The notes beneath the pieces are model-generated. The model saw only the letters and a program-made list of their open reading frames with translations. It ran no database searches and was not told the DNA's origin. A program made the position numbers and the translations under genes. 64,000 bases of DNA from Phytomonas francai (taxonomy: Eukaryota > Euglenozoa > Kinetoplastea > Trypanosomatida > Trypanosomatidae), in contig MJCC01000002.1 in assembly GCA_001766655.1 (NCBI GenBank), forward strand, positions 1,145,027 through 1,209,026, written 5' to 3'. Positions 30,885 to 42,900 of the stretch are shown piece after piece. Numbering within the stretch: the first letter of the stretch is position 1; every line of letters begins with the position of its first letter.

Positions 30885-33419
30885 TCATAGGGTGCGCTCA
30901 CAAGAAATCTCGTCCCCAGAATGGCTGCAACTGTCTGGGTTCGCTTGCTTCAACGCCTCTTTAACGGAATCGTACGCGCAGGACAGCGGCCCGGCGTCAT
31001 CACCCCCTTTGGCTGTTTCATGACCACCAGAAAGTTCGTGCGGGGTCGTGCGAGGGAATCTGGATGCGGTAGGTGCGGGATGCACGTGCACCACCTCCGC
31101 CCCCGCGACGGTCAGCATGTCGGACAGACTGAAGCCGCAGTTGCCGCATTCCTCCTGCGCATTCAGCTCCGTCTGCCCGAAGCACTGCGGGCAGGTTACT
31201 GAGGTGTGAAACGTCTCCGGCAAACGGCGCGGCGCGCCACACTCCACGCACTGGGGGTTTGCGGTCCGGTCGAAGATTCCGCATCGCGCGCAGCGCCAAC
31301 GGCTTGGGAAGGACAGACACGCGGGAAGACGGTCCGCGAGGCACTTGGGGCATTGCCACCGCACCGGAAGGTCGCCGCCGGAGGCGATCGCGGACGCGCA
31401 GAGCGCGCACACCCACGTCTCCTCCGCCTCGTCGTAGATGTGGGGGGCGTGGCAGGCGGGGCAGCGCACGTGCGTGCGATCCGCGTGGGTGGCCCCGCAG
31501 CGGGCGCATCGCCAGGAAAGTTGGAGGCGGGCGTGGCAGCGAAAGCAGGCCATGCGCACCGACGCGTTGGGGGCTTGGCAAACCGGGCAAACGATAGCTG
31601 CAGGGACGTCGGGCTTAGACGCCGCGCAGGTGGGGCAGACCCCCTGAGCATGCGGTACCGCAAGACGACATGAGGGACAACGCCAAAGCGACGCGTGCTC
31701 CGCTCCGCAGCGCCGGCAAAGAAGGGAGTCTTTGGTGTTTTCGAGCTCACACACCACACAGGTCCAGTGCTCCTCCGCCAAAGCAGGTGTTTTGCCACAG
31801 CCGATGCAGACCTCGCGTTCCTTACGATTCACACTCGAACACCCCTGGCAGAGCCAGTAGCCCCTTCGGACCTCACGAATTTTTCCACAACACCTTGACT
31901 CTTTGGCATCCTTAAACTCTCTGCAATATGGACATTGCCACGACCCCATTGGGGGTAGTTTGTGCGGGTCACCCGTTGAGTGATCTCCTTTGTTGTGTCC
32001 CCCAGGTTCGCCGCTGCGAATACCCCCCACACCGTCGAATGAAACCGCATTCTTCTCCTCCGCTAGATGCCGCGGGCGCAAGCAAACATCGCAAAAGATC
32101 GCGTTGCGTCGTTGAATAATGTTGCACTTCGTACACCACCACGCGCCGTTCGTTTCAGAAGATGTTGACAGAGTCCGATGAGAAGTAGCGGCAGAGGTTA
32201 TGAGAGATTCTGCAGCGCCCCCCTCTCGTGAGTCATTTTTGATCATCCCCGTTTGATGCTCTGAACCACGCTGTTGTGGCGAGACTGCGATTGGATCCAT
32301 GTCTTGCGGGGGAAAGCGCCCTGGAATTGGAGCTGTCCGTCGATCAAGTTTCTCACTTCCCACCGTCTCGGTCATTGCTGGAAGCGGTGACATGCAGGCC
32401 TCACAAAGTTCCCACCGACAATCGTTTCGGACCCCGCAACCCGGACACAACACCGTGGAGTTGGATACCTTCATAAGGCGGCGTTTTTTGCACCTGAAAC
32501 AAGCTATGGAAAAGATGCTGTTAGAGGTGTATTCACACCCGCCACACTTCCATAGTACAGGGCGCTCCGCTAGACACGTGGAGCACTGTGTTGAGGCCTT
32601 CGAGTTAACGTGATCACAGTATGGACAATACCACTCTCGAACGCCGCCAAAAGGTTTCAAGCATTGCGTACAGAAGAACTTGGTGCGGTGTTTTTGAATC
32701 GTAGACTTTGACAGCGCCTCGAGAGGAGAAGCTAAAGTGCGTGTAGGATTTTTGTCGGCTGCCTCGGAAGCAGTGTTTGGATGACCACACCCCTCGCAGA
32801 TCCAACTTGTTGGGAAGGAAACGACAAACCGTGTGGGAGGATGACGCTCACGATGCGAGTTTACTTCAGCTACTCCGCAGTGCCGGCACGACTTGCGTCC
32901 CATAAAGTTGAAAGTTTGACAATGCATGCACATCCACTCCATGTTTGTCTCCCGGTTCTTAATGTCCCTTAGCTCTTCGACAGTGTATGCATAGGGACGC
33001 AGGCGCACACGCGCGAACTTCTCATAGGGTTTATTCACGGTACGGGAGTCTGTTTCCACGGTAGTCAACGCATCCGAGGGTCCAGAGCCTCCGTCAAGGA
33101 CTGCTGCTTGAAAGCCGTTCCCATTCCCATCTTCACTTAGGGTCGGATCTGTGGAGCTGACGTTCTGACGTATGTTCCCCGGCTGAGGTTCAGAATCCAA
33201 GAACTTAATAGCTGCCCTAGAGGGGCTAAAAGCATCTTGGACAAGGTTACGCACCAGTTCCTCCTCCTCATCATCCGTGAGCTGTCTTGTAAACTGGCTA
33301 TGAGCATAGCGACAAGATCCCTGAGGGTATCCACAGAATTTAGACTTTACTATCCACCCGAGGGGGAAAAGGGATCCAACAGATAACGTCAGAAGATGTT
33401 CATGGGATAATCTCTTCAT
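30885..33419 (-). CDS. Multi-finger RanBP2-type zinc protein (about 15 fingers)
   Basis: The 844-residue product is an array of CxxC pairs: I count about 30, enough for some 15 zinc fingers. Many follow the RanBP2 pattern W-x-C-x2-C-x10-C-x2-C, for example near residues 158 (W-M-C-M-H-C), 273 (W-Y-C-P-Y-C) and 430 (W-W-C-T-K-C), with more to the C-terminus. RanBP2 fingers commonly bind single-stranded RNA or ubiquitin. The N-terminus carries what may be the end of a CCCH finger (F-C-G-Y-P-Q-G-S-C-R-Y-A-H, about 28-40) lacking a clear first ligand. A very GC-rich patch (about 31050-31600) covers the last fingers. The next gene upstream (33748-35388) is a second array, so the two may be tandem paralogues. 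RNA binding is the best guess; a link to mitochondrial RNA editing complexes, some of which contain RanBP2-finger proteins, is only possible. Confidence 0.85.
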   Translation of the reverse strand: MKRLSHEHLLTLSVGSLFPLGWIVKSKFCGYPQGSCRYAHSQFTRQLTDDEEEELVRNLVQDAFSPSRAAIKFLDSEPQPGNIRQNVSSTDPTLSEDGNGNGFQAAVLDGGSGPSDALTTVETDSRTVNKPYEKFARVRLRPYAYTVEELRDIKNRETNMEWMCMHCQTFNFMGRKSCRHCGVAEVNSHRERHPPTRFVVSFPTSWICEGCGHPNTASEAADKNPTRTLASPLEALSKSTIQKHRTKFFCTQCLKPFGGVREWYCPYCDHVNSKASTQCSTCLAERPVLWKCGGCEYTSNSIFSIACFRCKKRRLMKVSNSTVLCPGCGVRNDCRWELCEACMSPLPAMTETVGSEKLDRRTAPIPGRFPPQDMDPIAVSPQQRGSEHQTGMIKNDSREGGAAESLITSAATSHRTLSTSSETNGAWWCTKCNIIQRRNAIFCDVCLRPRHLAEEKNAVSFDGVGGIRSGEPGGHNKGDHSTGDPHKLPPMGSWQCPYCREFKDAKESRCCGKIREVRRGYWLCQGCSSVNRKEREVCIGCGKTPALAEEHWTCVVCELENTKDSLLCRRCGAEHASLWRCPSCRLAVPHAQGVCPTCAASKPDVPAAIVCPVCQAPNASVRMACFRCHARLQLSWRCARCGATHADRTHVRCPACHAPHIYDEAEETWVCALCASAIASGGDLPVRWQCPKCLADRLPACLSFPSRWRCARCGIFDRTANPQCVECGAPRRLPETFHTSVTCPQCFGQTELNAQEECGNCGFSLSDMLTVAGAEVVHVHPAPTASRFPRTTPHELSGGHETAKGGDDAGPLSCAYDSVKEALKQANPDSCSHSGDEISCERTL

Positions 33420-33747
33420 GCCACAAGATCAGAGTATTGCTAGAGCGCAAAAACGTCGCTCACTTGCGTGAGTTTCGTTGAGTCTCTGGAGAAATCCTGT
33501 CAAACTATGGTTCTTTATTTGTGCTTTCGTTTCCAAGATTCGATTTCTTAAAGATTCATGTGTTCGAGAAATTTCATAAGAGTTTATTATAGTGGTTCGT
33601 TCTTCAGAGTAATGCATGCCTACGCATGCACACATAGATAGATGATAGTATTCTTTGCTTTTATCATGCCACTACGCCAGCGAATATACGCCGATGCGAA
33701 AGCGATGAATGTATATGGCAATCTAGCATTCTTTCCTTTTATTTTCT
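33420..33747. other. Short intergenic between the two zinc-finger genes
   Basis: No gene seen; an ordinary intercistronic spacer. Confidence 0.5.
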
Positions 33748-35388
33748 TTACAATTTAACCGGCTTTCGAACAGAGGCACGACGTGGCGCAACCGCCATCG
33801 CTTTTGGTGAACCGCACTTGAAGCATTCGCTCTTTGACCGGAAGTTCCTTGTGAAACATTTTGCACAAACCCAACCGTCTGTTTTTTTCCAGATATTCAT
33901 GTCACCCTCTGCCGGTCGGGCATCAACCTCCCCCTTCAAGAACCCCTCCCGTTCGAAATGCGGTGTGTGCGACTCCGCCGCCCACGCAACTGCAGACGGT
34001 GCCTGGCCACCGCACTTCCAACATACGGTGCGCGTCCTGAAATTGGCTGCGTGGCACCCTGTGCAAGACCAGTTCTGATGGCTTGTGTTGACATCTGATG
34101 TAACCATATCAGGTGCCGACAGGTTTGTTTGTGAAGCATCGCTCTCAAAGATCTGGCGCGGCATCTTACACTGGAAGCACTCATTGCGTCGCGCAAAATT
34201 CATGCAGCCACACTTATCACAGTACCAATCGCTTCGTTTGACCGCATTTGATTCCCTTTTATTGTAACGACCACTGGTCATGCCTTCTTGACTATTACTT
34301 GGGTTTCGTGGGTGCACTGGAGGCCTTTCAGTTCCGCACTCCCGACAAGCCTTGTCGTAGATGCTCGTGAGAGTCCGACATTGCTCACAGGCCCAGTGCA
34401 TCGGGATGGGGCTCTGGCAATTGAAGCAACGGAACCGTGAAAGATGATTCAAGGCTGCGCACTGAAAACATTCCCATTCAGACGGAGTAATGTGTTGGCC
34501 GCATTTCATGCAGTTCTCTTCGTCACCAGGGTTTGCGTGACCACAAGTCCGCACGCGGCACATCCAGTCGAACCCTGGCGGCCCTGGCGGGATGCAATCC
34601 TTGGCGACTTGCGCGAGTGGGTTGAATTTGCGAAAAAGGTGGGAACGGGCCGTCTCTCGTGGCTTCGGTGTGAAGGTTTTAATTTCCTCCAAAGGCAATT
34701 TTTTCACATTTAACACGCTTTTCGAATACGCAGAGGACTTTACCTCTTTAGGCAACAGCTCATGCCCACTTAGTACGTCACCGAGCTGCTCCTCTGCATC
34801 CTGCGCGCTTATACTGTCAAAGGCCTCTTGGCGTTGCTGGTTTTCTTGGGCACGCATTTGCAAAAGTTCCTCATACTTTTGTCCATATGAGGACAGTGGG
34901 GCCATGTCATACGTGCAATACCCGCATCTACTGTTGTCTTGCAGCTCGTCAACCAAGTTGTTTTCACCGCAGGCTGCGCACATCCAAAAATCTTTACTCG
35001 CTTCAAACGACTCTCCGCAGGACTTACACTTCTTCACCCCACGGTGGTTCTTTGATTGACATTTAACGCATTTCCAACCGAGAAGATTTGGTTTTCCTGT
35101 TCCACAAACCTCGCAGGAGATTCGAGATTCACCATTGACTTTACGACAACTATCCTTGCGGCACATCCACGGGCGCATTGAATTCATTGCCCAGGACTGG
35201 CGTAACATGATGGTGTAGCTACTGTAATAGCGGTAGGTGCAAGTCAATCGCGACATCTGGCGGAGGGTGTTACGCAAAGAGCTTGAATCTCTGCGAAGTA
35301 TAGGTGTACTGTGATTTTGACGATTAAAACGATAGAAGAATCTCGCAGCTAGAATTCCTTTCCGCATGATTGCAGCTTGAGGCTTCAT
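33748..35388 (-). CDS. RanBP2-type zinc finger array, probably mitochondrial
   Basis: The 546-residue product has about nine RanBP2-type fingers. The last three are textbook: W-Y-C-D-K-C-G-C-M-N-F-A-R-R-N-E-C-F-Q-C, W-S-C-T-G-C-H-A-A-N-F-R, and W-V-C-A-K-C-F-T-R-N-F-R-S-K, each with the Asn and Arg that contact RNA in ZRANB2-like fingers. The start (ATG at 35388; the frame extends upstream only to a GTG) gives M-K-P-Q-A-A-I-M-R-K-G-I-L-A-A-R-F-F-Y, a basic, Arg-rich, acid-free N-terminus typical of a mitochondrial presequence. Kinetoplastid mitochondria need many RNA-binding proteins for uridine-insertion editing and mRNA handling, so this is a natural place for it, but I cannot tie it to a named editing factor. 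The partner gene downstream has a similar array. Confidence 0.85.
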   Translation of the reverse strand: MKPQAAIMRKGILAARFFYRFNRQNHSTPILRRDSSSLRNTLRQMSRLTCTYRYYSSYTIMLRQSWAMNSMRPWMCRKDSCRKVNGESRISCEVCGTGKPNLLGWKCVKCQSKNHRGVKKCKSCGESFEASKDFWMCAACGENNLVDELQDNSRCGYCTYDMAPLSSYGQKYEELLQMRAQENQQRQEAFDSISAQDAEEQLGDVLSGHELLPKEVKSSAYSKSVLNVKKLPLEEIKTFTPKPRETARSHLFRKFNPLAQVAKDCIPPGPPGFDWMCRVRTCGHANPGDEENCMKCGQHITPSEWECFQCAALNHLSRFRCFNCQSPIPMHWACEQCRTLTSIYDKACRECGTERPPVHPRNPSNSQEGMTSGRYNKRESNAVKRSDWYCDKCGCMNFARRNECFQCKMPRQIFESDASQTNLSAPDMVTSDVNTSHQNWSCTGCHAANFRTRTVCWKCGGQAPSAVAWAAESHTPHFEREGFLKGEVDARPAEGDMNIWKKTDGWVCAKCFTRNFRSKSECFKCGSPKAMAVAPRRASVRKPVKL

Positions 35389-35976
35389 TGAAAAAATAAA
35401 CTTGTCCCCTCCTCTGCTCAAAAGGAACACTGCGTCCTTGAGATACTGTAGTATTTTAAAATGGGTCCAACGTATTTTTTCCCTTTAGATACTATGTTGA
35501 ATGCAAGGAGACAAAGTATGCACAGGAGGAAAACATTAGCGCGGTTGTTGTTTTGGAAATTGCATAGAAATGTTCATAAGGTAATGAATAATTCAAATAT
35601 AGCGGAATTCATAGCATGTAACTTTCGTTTCTGCTCCATTATGAACTCCATAGATTCAGTTTCAAAGTCAGTTCTCAATGTTTGACTACTTATTATCATT
35701 CACTTTCCTTATTTGATATACCTCCTTCGCTAAATCATCCCTCACCTCACCATGAAGCATTCTCCTATCCTTTTCAATTTTTATTTTCGCTGTTCTTCCT
35801 CATGATGTTATTCGTTTCTTTCGTTAGATTTTATCATAAAACTCAAAGCTTGCTATTAAGGAAAAACAAATCATAAAAGGAAAATGTGGGCTTCACTTTA
35901 ACTAAAGAAGGAAGAGAATAATACTCTTTTATAAAAATTTCGTTTAAATGTCACCACTTTAAAAAGTCCCAAAGGT
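35389..35976. other. Intergenic upstream of zinc-finger gene
   Basis: No gene accepted. Plus-strand frames here (35461-35876) run against the cluster and read as low-complexity. Confidence 0.5.
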
Positions 35977-36585
35977 TTAAATCTTATTCCAGGCAACAAT
36001 ATCAATCGACTGGACCTCGTCTTCGAAGTTCATGATCATCTCCTCCAGGTCATCACTGGATACCTTGTCATCCTCAATCACGATGAGCTGCTGCAATTTC
36101 TTAACGCCAAACGCGACAGGCACAAGCTTGTGGTCGCCCCATATAAGGCCATCCCGTTGAATGGCATTTAGCTTAGCTGCAAGCGCTTCAAGGTCAACTG
36201 TGTCGTCCCAAGCCTTAATGTCGTACAGAATCGAGGATTTTGCGACCACAGCAGCCTTGGCCTTTTTCTTCTCGGCATCCTTGGCTTTCTTCGCCTCCAG
36301 TGCTGCCTTCTCCTCTTCGGTTGCCTCACCGAAAAGGTCGATATCATCGTCATCAGCCTTGGCTTCCTCTTTCTTTACCTCCTTCGAGCACTCAGGCTCT
36401 CCACTCTTGAGCAGTGCATCGCGTTCGCTTTGATAGTAAGAGGCCATCCGAGCTGCCCACTGGGACACCTTAACATTTGAACCAAACATCTCTTTGAAAG
36501 CTTTGGCATCCTCCTTGCTAGGTACGAACCCGGAAAGGTATGGCTTGTCGGAAAGACGACCGTTGAGCTCTTTTAGTGTAGACAT
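35977..36585 (-). CDS. Translation elongation factor 1-beta
   Basis: EF-1beta is the guanine nucleotide exchange factor that recharges EF-1alpha with GTP during elongation. The 202-residue product has the N-terminal helical domain ([20 protein letters not shown]), the acidic linker [15 protein letters not shown] (about 79-93), which is the casein kinase-type site region of the family, and the C-terminal exchange domain ending [12 protein letters not shown], with [12 protein letters not shown] ahead of it. Trypanosomatid EF-1beta also has a reported role in trypanothione chemistry; this cannot be judged here. From memory, VCP and an EF-1beta gene also lie near each other in Trypanosoma brucei; not verified. 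Confidence 0.96.
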   Translation of the reverse strand: MSTLKELNGRLSDKPYLSGFVPSKEDAKAFKEMFGSNVKVSQWAARMASYYQSERDALLKSGEPECSKEVKKEEAKADDDDIDLFGEATEEEKAALEAKKAKDAEKKKAKAAVVAKSSILYDIKAWDDTVDLEALAAKLNAIQRDGLIWGDHKLVPVAFGVKKLQQLIVIEDDKVSSDDLEEMIMNFEDEVQSIDIVAWNKI

Positions 36586-36917
36586 ATTGTTATACTTAAA
36601 GGAAAAATGTTGTTTATGGATAAAGGCTAATATCTTCTGTTTAGCAACGTAAATAATCCATATACATGGATTAAGGGAAAGAGTGAATTAGAGGGGGATC
36701 ATCAGAACGAGAAGCGAATTTTTTTAAATGAAACTTTTTGCCATCATCGATGCCAGAAAGGCAACTTCCCTTCCCCTAATCACAGATAATCGTTGCTAGA
36801 TTTCAATTAAAAAAATTTCGTAAGACACATTTAGCAGAGATACTAGTAAAGCGCAATTATCCCTCATTGTGATGGCAAAACAATACAGCGATAAAAAAAA
36901 AATCAATTAAATGTCAT
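36586..36917. other. Intergenic between VPS13 and EF-1beta
   Basis: No gene seen. Plus-strand purines at about 36670-36700 may be the minus-strand polypyrimidine tract for EF-1beta. Confidence 0.45.
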
Positions 36918-39900
36918 TCATTGTCGACTAAGTTTTAGGAAAAGTTTGAAAATTGTGCATCGGTGTTTAATTAATGGCATGCTGAACTTGTCTTGAAAGT
37001 CATATAAGCTCACATTAGCTTTAATCTCGTCCAAGGTGCAAACTTTTACAAACTCGTCCACTGTGACATACTTTAGCAGGTTTGATACCCCCACAGAGTC
37101 CTTGATATTTTGCACCTTTTCGGTGTCAAGTCCTTCCGTTTTGCTCTCCATGCTCGAGCCAATAATTTCCGTGTCAAAATCCGTCCATACACGCTGCGAG
37201 TGCATATCATTCAGTAGGCGATCGAGTTCATGAGCCAAACACGCATCCAATGCGACATGTACCCATTGATAAAACTCCTCTGGTGTGGCGTAGTGGCGGA
37301 ATTCATGATATGAAGCATGCAAAGCATAGTTGTGTGCCCCCACCTCGTTAATAATCGCGCGGCACAGCTCATAAGCCGAAAGTTTTTCATTAGACCGGCT
37401 CGTGACCTTTTTAACTATTTCATCATAGAAGGCGAGGGAAATAAATTCGCGAGTTCGAATAGAGTCTGTTGAGAACCAACTGCGGCCTTCACACCGAGAC
37501 AAAAGTAACTGGAAAATCTCCAAGCTATCCGAACAGGTGGGCATTTCGTCCAACGAGCAATCCTCTGCAGGTGAAAGGCTTTGCATTGGGAACAGGGGCT
37601 GCTGTTGTGCGCTAGCGGTTGATGAAGTGGGAGGAACCTTTGGAGTCGAACAAGGACTTCCAGAAGTGTGCTGGCAAGCATGAAGCCCAGCTCTACCACC
37701 GATTCCATACAGAAACTCGTTTGTATGGCGATTACCCATGCCCGCCTTACCGGGCGCCATTCTTACTAATAAATCGGTTGTACCAGAGACACACGCCTCA
37801 GATGGAATTTTTTGAGGAGCGCCTTCGATTTCACTAGGAATACTATGCATGGCTCCCGACGAAACATCAACCTCTATAGGAAGAGCTGCGACATTCGTTG
37901 AGTTTCGGCGATTATGCGATTCCACCTCACTGTGCCTGTCGACAGAAAGGGTCGCCAGGGTGCGGCCCCCAACTTGTGATAAGAGGCCAATCGAATGCAA
38001 AGTGGAAGAGATTGTCTCACGCAAAAACACTTCCGTTCCATAGAGAAAATCATGCTTAACACCTCCCCCTTTTAGTAGTAATCTCACCCCCCGACCCCAT
38101 GCATTCATAACTGCAATCGGATTACCAAGCACCTCCATGGCTCCAATCACTTTATAAAATTGAAGTAAAAACTGTAGGCGGTATGACGGCCACAAGATTG
38201 TAAATAGCGCAGACCATGGGGTGCAGTTGCGTTGGCTGATATTTTGGCAACAGAACCCACCGATAGTGAGGATGGCTTTCTCTATAGAGGGAACAGGGAA
38301 ATATACGAGGCCCTCGTATGGGTTGAAGCAGCTGTTGGTGCCCCGTTTCAGAGAAACATGTAGTGATGTAGTGTGTACAAACATCTTAGCTACATAAAAA
38401 TTATCCACTACTGCCACCTTCTTAACAGGGTGTGTCCCCTTAAGAGCATTCTCTCTCTGCAATGAGCATTGGTATTGGGTAAAATGATGTGGTAAAAGTG
38501 TTGAAGGCGCAAAGTGAACGGGTTTACCGCCTAGAAAAAATGATGGCTGACTCAGCCTATACACTTCCATTACGCTCTCCGTAGCTAGCCGAACCACACA
38601 AAGAAAGTTATCATGCAAGCAAACGTGGATTGTAGGACAAGTAAGACGCAGCTCCTCAATAATTACAGTGGCCTGGTTGACTTGGATTTCGCTGTTTTGA
38701 CGCTCTCCTAAAATTGCACCCGGTTCTTGTGTCTCAGGCCCAACGGCATTTTCTGTACGGTTTGGATTTGTTGAGTTACCACGGATAGATGCTTGCCCGA
38801 GCTTCAATGGGCTGCCTGCTTGTGAGAAAGGCCCCCCAGCCCGCAAAAGATGCAGTCGCAATGAAAAACAGGGGGACTGAGTTTCCAAAGGGATTTTTGT
38901 TTGTGAGCCCCTTCCCTTTCCGAGGCCCAAATGTAATACATTTGGAAATTTAGGCGACGGCGACGTGCAGTCCATACAACTCAGCTCATTAATATGCATT
39001 TCCGTAAGCGCGTGCCGCTCGTTCCAGGAGACCTCGGCCAAGAGGGACGTGATACATACCTGCAAGACATTGAATTCAGTCATTTTCAGAATACTTATTG
39101 TCTCCGCATCGGTGAGTTCTGTCGTGATGAATGGGTTTACATTACCTTCCCATTCCTTACGCAAAAAAACGAAAGTTGCGTCGGAAAGATGAGCATTTTT
39201 CTCAGGAATGCACGTGGACGCCAAGAAAATGGTGAGGTTGCGAACAAACACATGCAAATGCGCTATGAAACGGGGTTTAAATAGTAATTGGTTTTCGAGC
39301 ATTCGATTCTCTGTTATGGATACGAAAAAACAACGGCTTTGATAATCCTGAGTCACAAGTACAAAGGCGACATTTCCCACTTTTATTGTCTCCCCCGCGG
39401 CTACTGCCTTTTCCAAATCTATAGTGCACTCAAAATCCTGTCCCTTGACATGTTGTGTGTTGATGACAAGATGTAAAGCAGAGGGAAATAGGGAAGCGAC
39501 CTCCCAGCAGGTGGCAACATCCGTGTATGGAAGAATAATATACCCTAATGCTGACTGTGATGAGGAAGAAGGGGCGAATATGTCGCGGTTATTCGCGCAA
39601 CGTTTGGAGCATGAGCTCTGATCGAACTGAACTGTGTAGGAAGTGCGATTCTCAATCACCAGGGGCGGTTTGTTGCTCAACGAGGCATATAACGCGCACT
39701 GTTGCCCCTGTGAAACTGATGTCAACGTGAAACACGTGAAGGCTTCCTCCTTAAGTTCTTCTTTATAGTATTTTGGGGTACAGATGCTGGTAAAGAGACA
39801 AACGCCATGATGCCTAAACAGCCTTTCTGCGTTAACTTGTACTTTGGCATTTGTATATGTAGCGTCTTTCTTGATTTTTTTATCTGCTCTATCACCATCC

Positions 39901-42900
39901 GGTGCACAAAGACGATGCTTCAGTGTGACTGAAAGCGCGTTTTCGGAAAGACTCGCTAGCCTGAAGGGATCGGACCACTCAAAAGAGAAACCTGCATCAA
40001 CAGCTTGCCCATGATTTGCGTTAGGCTCCGACAGCGTTTCGAACCTGAATTGTACTTGGGGGTTTCCATGGCTGCCTAACCCAAAGCGGTACAAATCGAC
40101 TGCTTGTAACGGCTGCACCAACACATCCTCATCGCAATGCAAACCCACACAACGAAGGCGTAGTGCCAGTGATCCATGGATGTTGTGCAAAGTCCAGGCC
40201 GGCTTTAATATCGTCAAGGGGAGAAACGGAAGCGCCTTTTCAGGGGATCCAAGCATCGCCACCTCCGCATTTGTGCTTTCATTCAATGCCAGAAAGATCC
40301 ACTCGCAGTCAGCATCCTCAGAACTGAGAAATACAGGCATGTCAATAGAAGAGCACAGAAAAGACTGTGACGGCTTAGCATCGAGACTGCCAACCGCGAT
40401 GCGTGCGCGAAGGGGCTTGACGAACTCCCAGCTTGTAGGCGGTTTGCCGTCGGAATCACAAGGGAAAAGAAGAGAGCATTGCTGATCTGGCAACAGCGCA
40501 CACCTCAGCGCCTGATCCTGGGATCCTTCACCAAAAATCAAGGAGTTCAAAGAATCATCAAACGGACGAACTGGAACTGGGAGCCTGTTGACAAGTGAGA
40601 TAAGCCCTTTTACAGCAATTAACACCATTGAAAGTCTCTGTACAACCAATGCACCACGGCTTATTGCTGGGTCCTTAGCGGATTGCATTCCCGAGAAGCA
40701 CTCTGCACCAAAAGATAAGCTGAAGTAGTCAATTGAACGCATAATACACTGCGGGTCACCTCCAGCGGTGTAAAGCTCGACCTTCGCGAACGGTGTATGC
40801 ATCAGCATCTGTGGAGAACTTGGGTACCACTCGAATCGCTCGCCGTGTGACAGTAGATCTGATCGTACCACACTGATGAGGGAAGCTGTGGGATCCAGTG
40901 ATTTGGTGTCACGCTCAGAACCTGGGGGTAGTACAAACAACTCTACCCTCAGAAGACTTCCTGTATAGTTAAGCACAGAAACAACCGGCTCAACTACGAT
41001 CTCCACCTCACTTTTAGAGAGCAACTTTGAGGTGCGACTCCGGGCTTCCCGAGCGAGTTTCTTTTGAAATACCAGATTGACTACGATTTGCGAGGAGTCT
41101 CTGGAGTGTTGTGGTCTTGCATGTTGCCTCTCTTGCGATAGATTGCGGTATAGAGCAACAGGAAGAATCAATGTGTCGGAGTTTATAAAAGCCACACGGT
41201 CCCAATATAAGCGGTCTTGCGTTCGCTGCGAACATTTATCAGTATCCGCCCGTGACCTTTTCGAACGCATATGTTCCGTGCTCATGCCTCTTCCCTTACA
41301 TATGTTCGATAGGAGTAGAAATGCGCTTATAATAGACTGAAATGGCAAAAAAGAGGCGCTATGCAAATTGTGCAGTGCGTAGTCATCCACCTGCATCCTA
41401 AAGCACTGCCTCAATATCCCTAGTTCCACAGGACTGCATTGCATGGGGAGCAACAAGAGCGATGCTTCCTGCCCATTGCCAGGTAAAGCAACGGTTCTGG
41501 AGGTCATATTGTTTCGAATAGTCACTGAGGTGGTTATACGAATCAACCGTGTAGCCTCATCAAAGCGTACCACAGCGTCCATGGTACCAATGGACAATTC
41601 ATGAAGTGGAAAACGGTGGGTGGAGCCTTGTTCGAGAGTAGAAATATCAACACTTGTACCTTCAAGTCCTGTAGCAGAGTCACGCAGGTTATACCCTTCT
41701 CCATCTGCAACCACAACACGAAAGCTTGTTTGATTATAGTCGAGATAGTTTATTTTTACGCAAGAACCTACAGTAATGTTGTGAGTCGGTATTGTGGCAG
41801 CTGGTGATGGAAACGCAAGACCCGAAGCCTCTGCTGGCATCAGCTTAAGCGGCACACCAAGTTCATTCCTAAAGAAAAAGGCATTTGGATCCGTGCACTG
41901 GTCTTGCAGTCTCCTCTGCATCGCCACAAATCTCAGCAAGGTCACCATGGGAACTGTCAAAAAGGTTTCTGGCAAAGATAAGTGACCTGTAAGGGAAACC
42001 CCATCGCTGGCACAGTCCAAGTAATCCATCGGTATTTCAGGTGACAGACGAACCAGGAGACGGCGAGGCAATCCCATCACGGGGTAATCTCTCAGAGTCA
42101 AGACGCCAGTGAAACGACAGGAAAGCGAAGACATGTCGCGGCACCCGGAAGCTTGACAAGCCAAGGCATGGATGCTGCACACAAACAGCGGCTTGAAAAA
42201 GCTATTCAATAAAACAAGCTCAACTGATGGAATGGTTAGACCCACCTGAATGGCAGCCTTGTGATTCACCTCTCTTTCGTTAATATCTTTCCTCTGTCTA
42301 CCAGCAGGCGAGGTCTTTGCCCTAGTCGTTGGATTTTCTGCTCCTAAGCCCATCGCATCTTTAATGTGAGTGTGTCCTTCTAAAAGAAGGCTTACGGTGG
42401 CAGTAATAAGTCTTAAATAGTCCATAGTAAGTAAGATTTTAACAGGAGACAAAATTCCATGAATCGCGGTAAAATCAGGCGTTGAGCTACCCTCTAAGGA
42501 TCGATGGTGTTCCACGTTGAGCGTGAAGTGTATGGGATCGATGGTTACGTGTCTACCTTCATACGCCATTGTCAAACGATGCAGGATCACTTCGCCGCAT
42601 TCATCCACAATAGTAGCGCTGCCACAAGCTTCCCCAGGGCGCACCCTCTTTTCGACGCCGTATTGTGCGGAGATTCTTGCATCAAGGGAGATGTTCTGGT
42701 AAGGAGACCACAGCTGAAGCCTCACATTAAAGAGTGCGTTTAAGTCGAACCGAGTGCCAATCGCATCGCCACGGGGTATCTGTGAATGTGAGGGTTGAGT
42801 CATTTTTTGAGAATTATTTGCACAAGAAGTCAGAACAAGTTCTTCGGGAATGATTAAGAGGGAGCGCGGACCTAGTATAGCATAGTCCTGCACCGCGCTC

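Noticed and set aside
30611..30964. Plus-strand frame of 117 codons
   Set aside because: Against the cluster direction, overlaps a real gene antisense, no recognisable domain.
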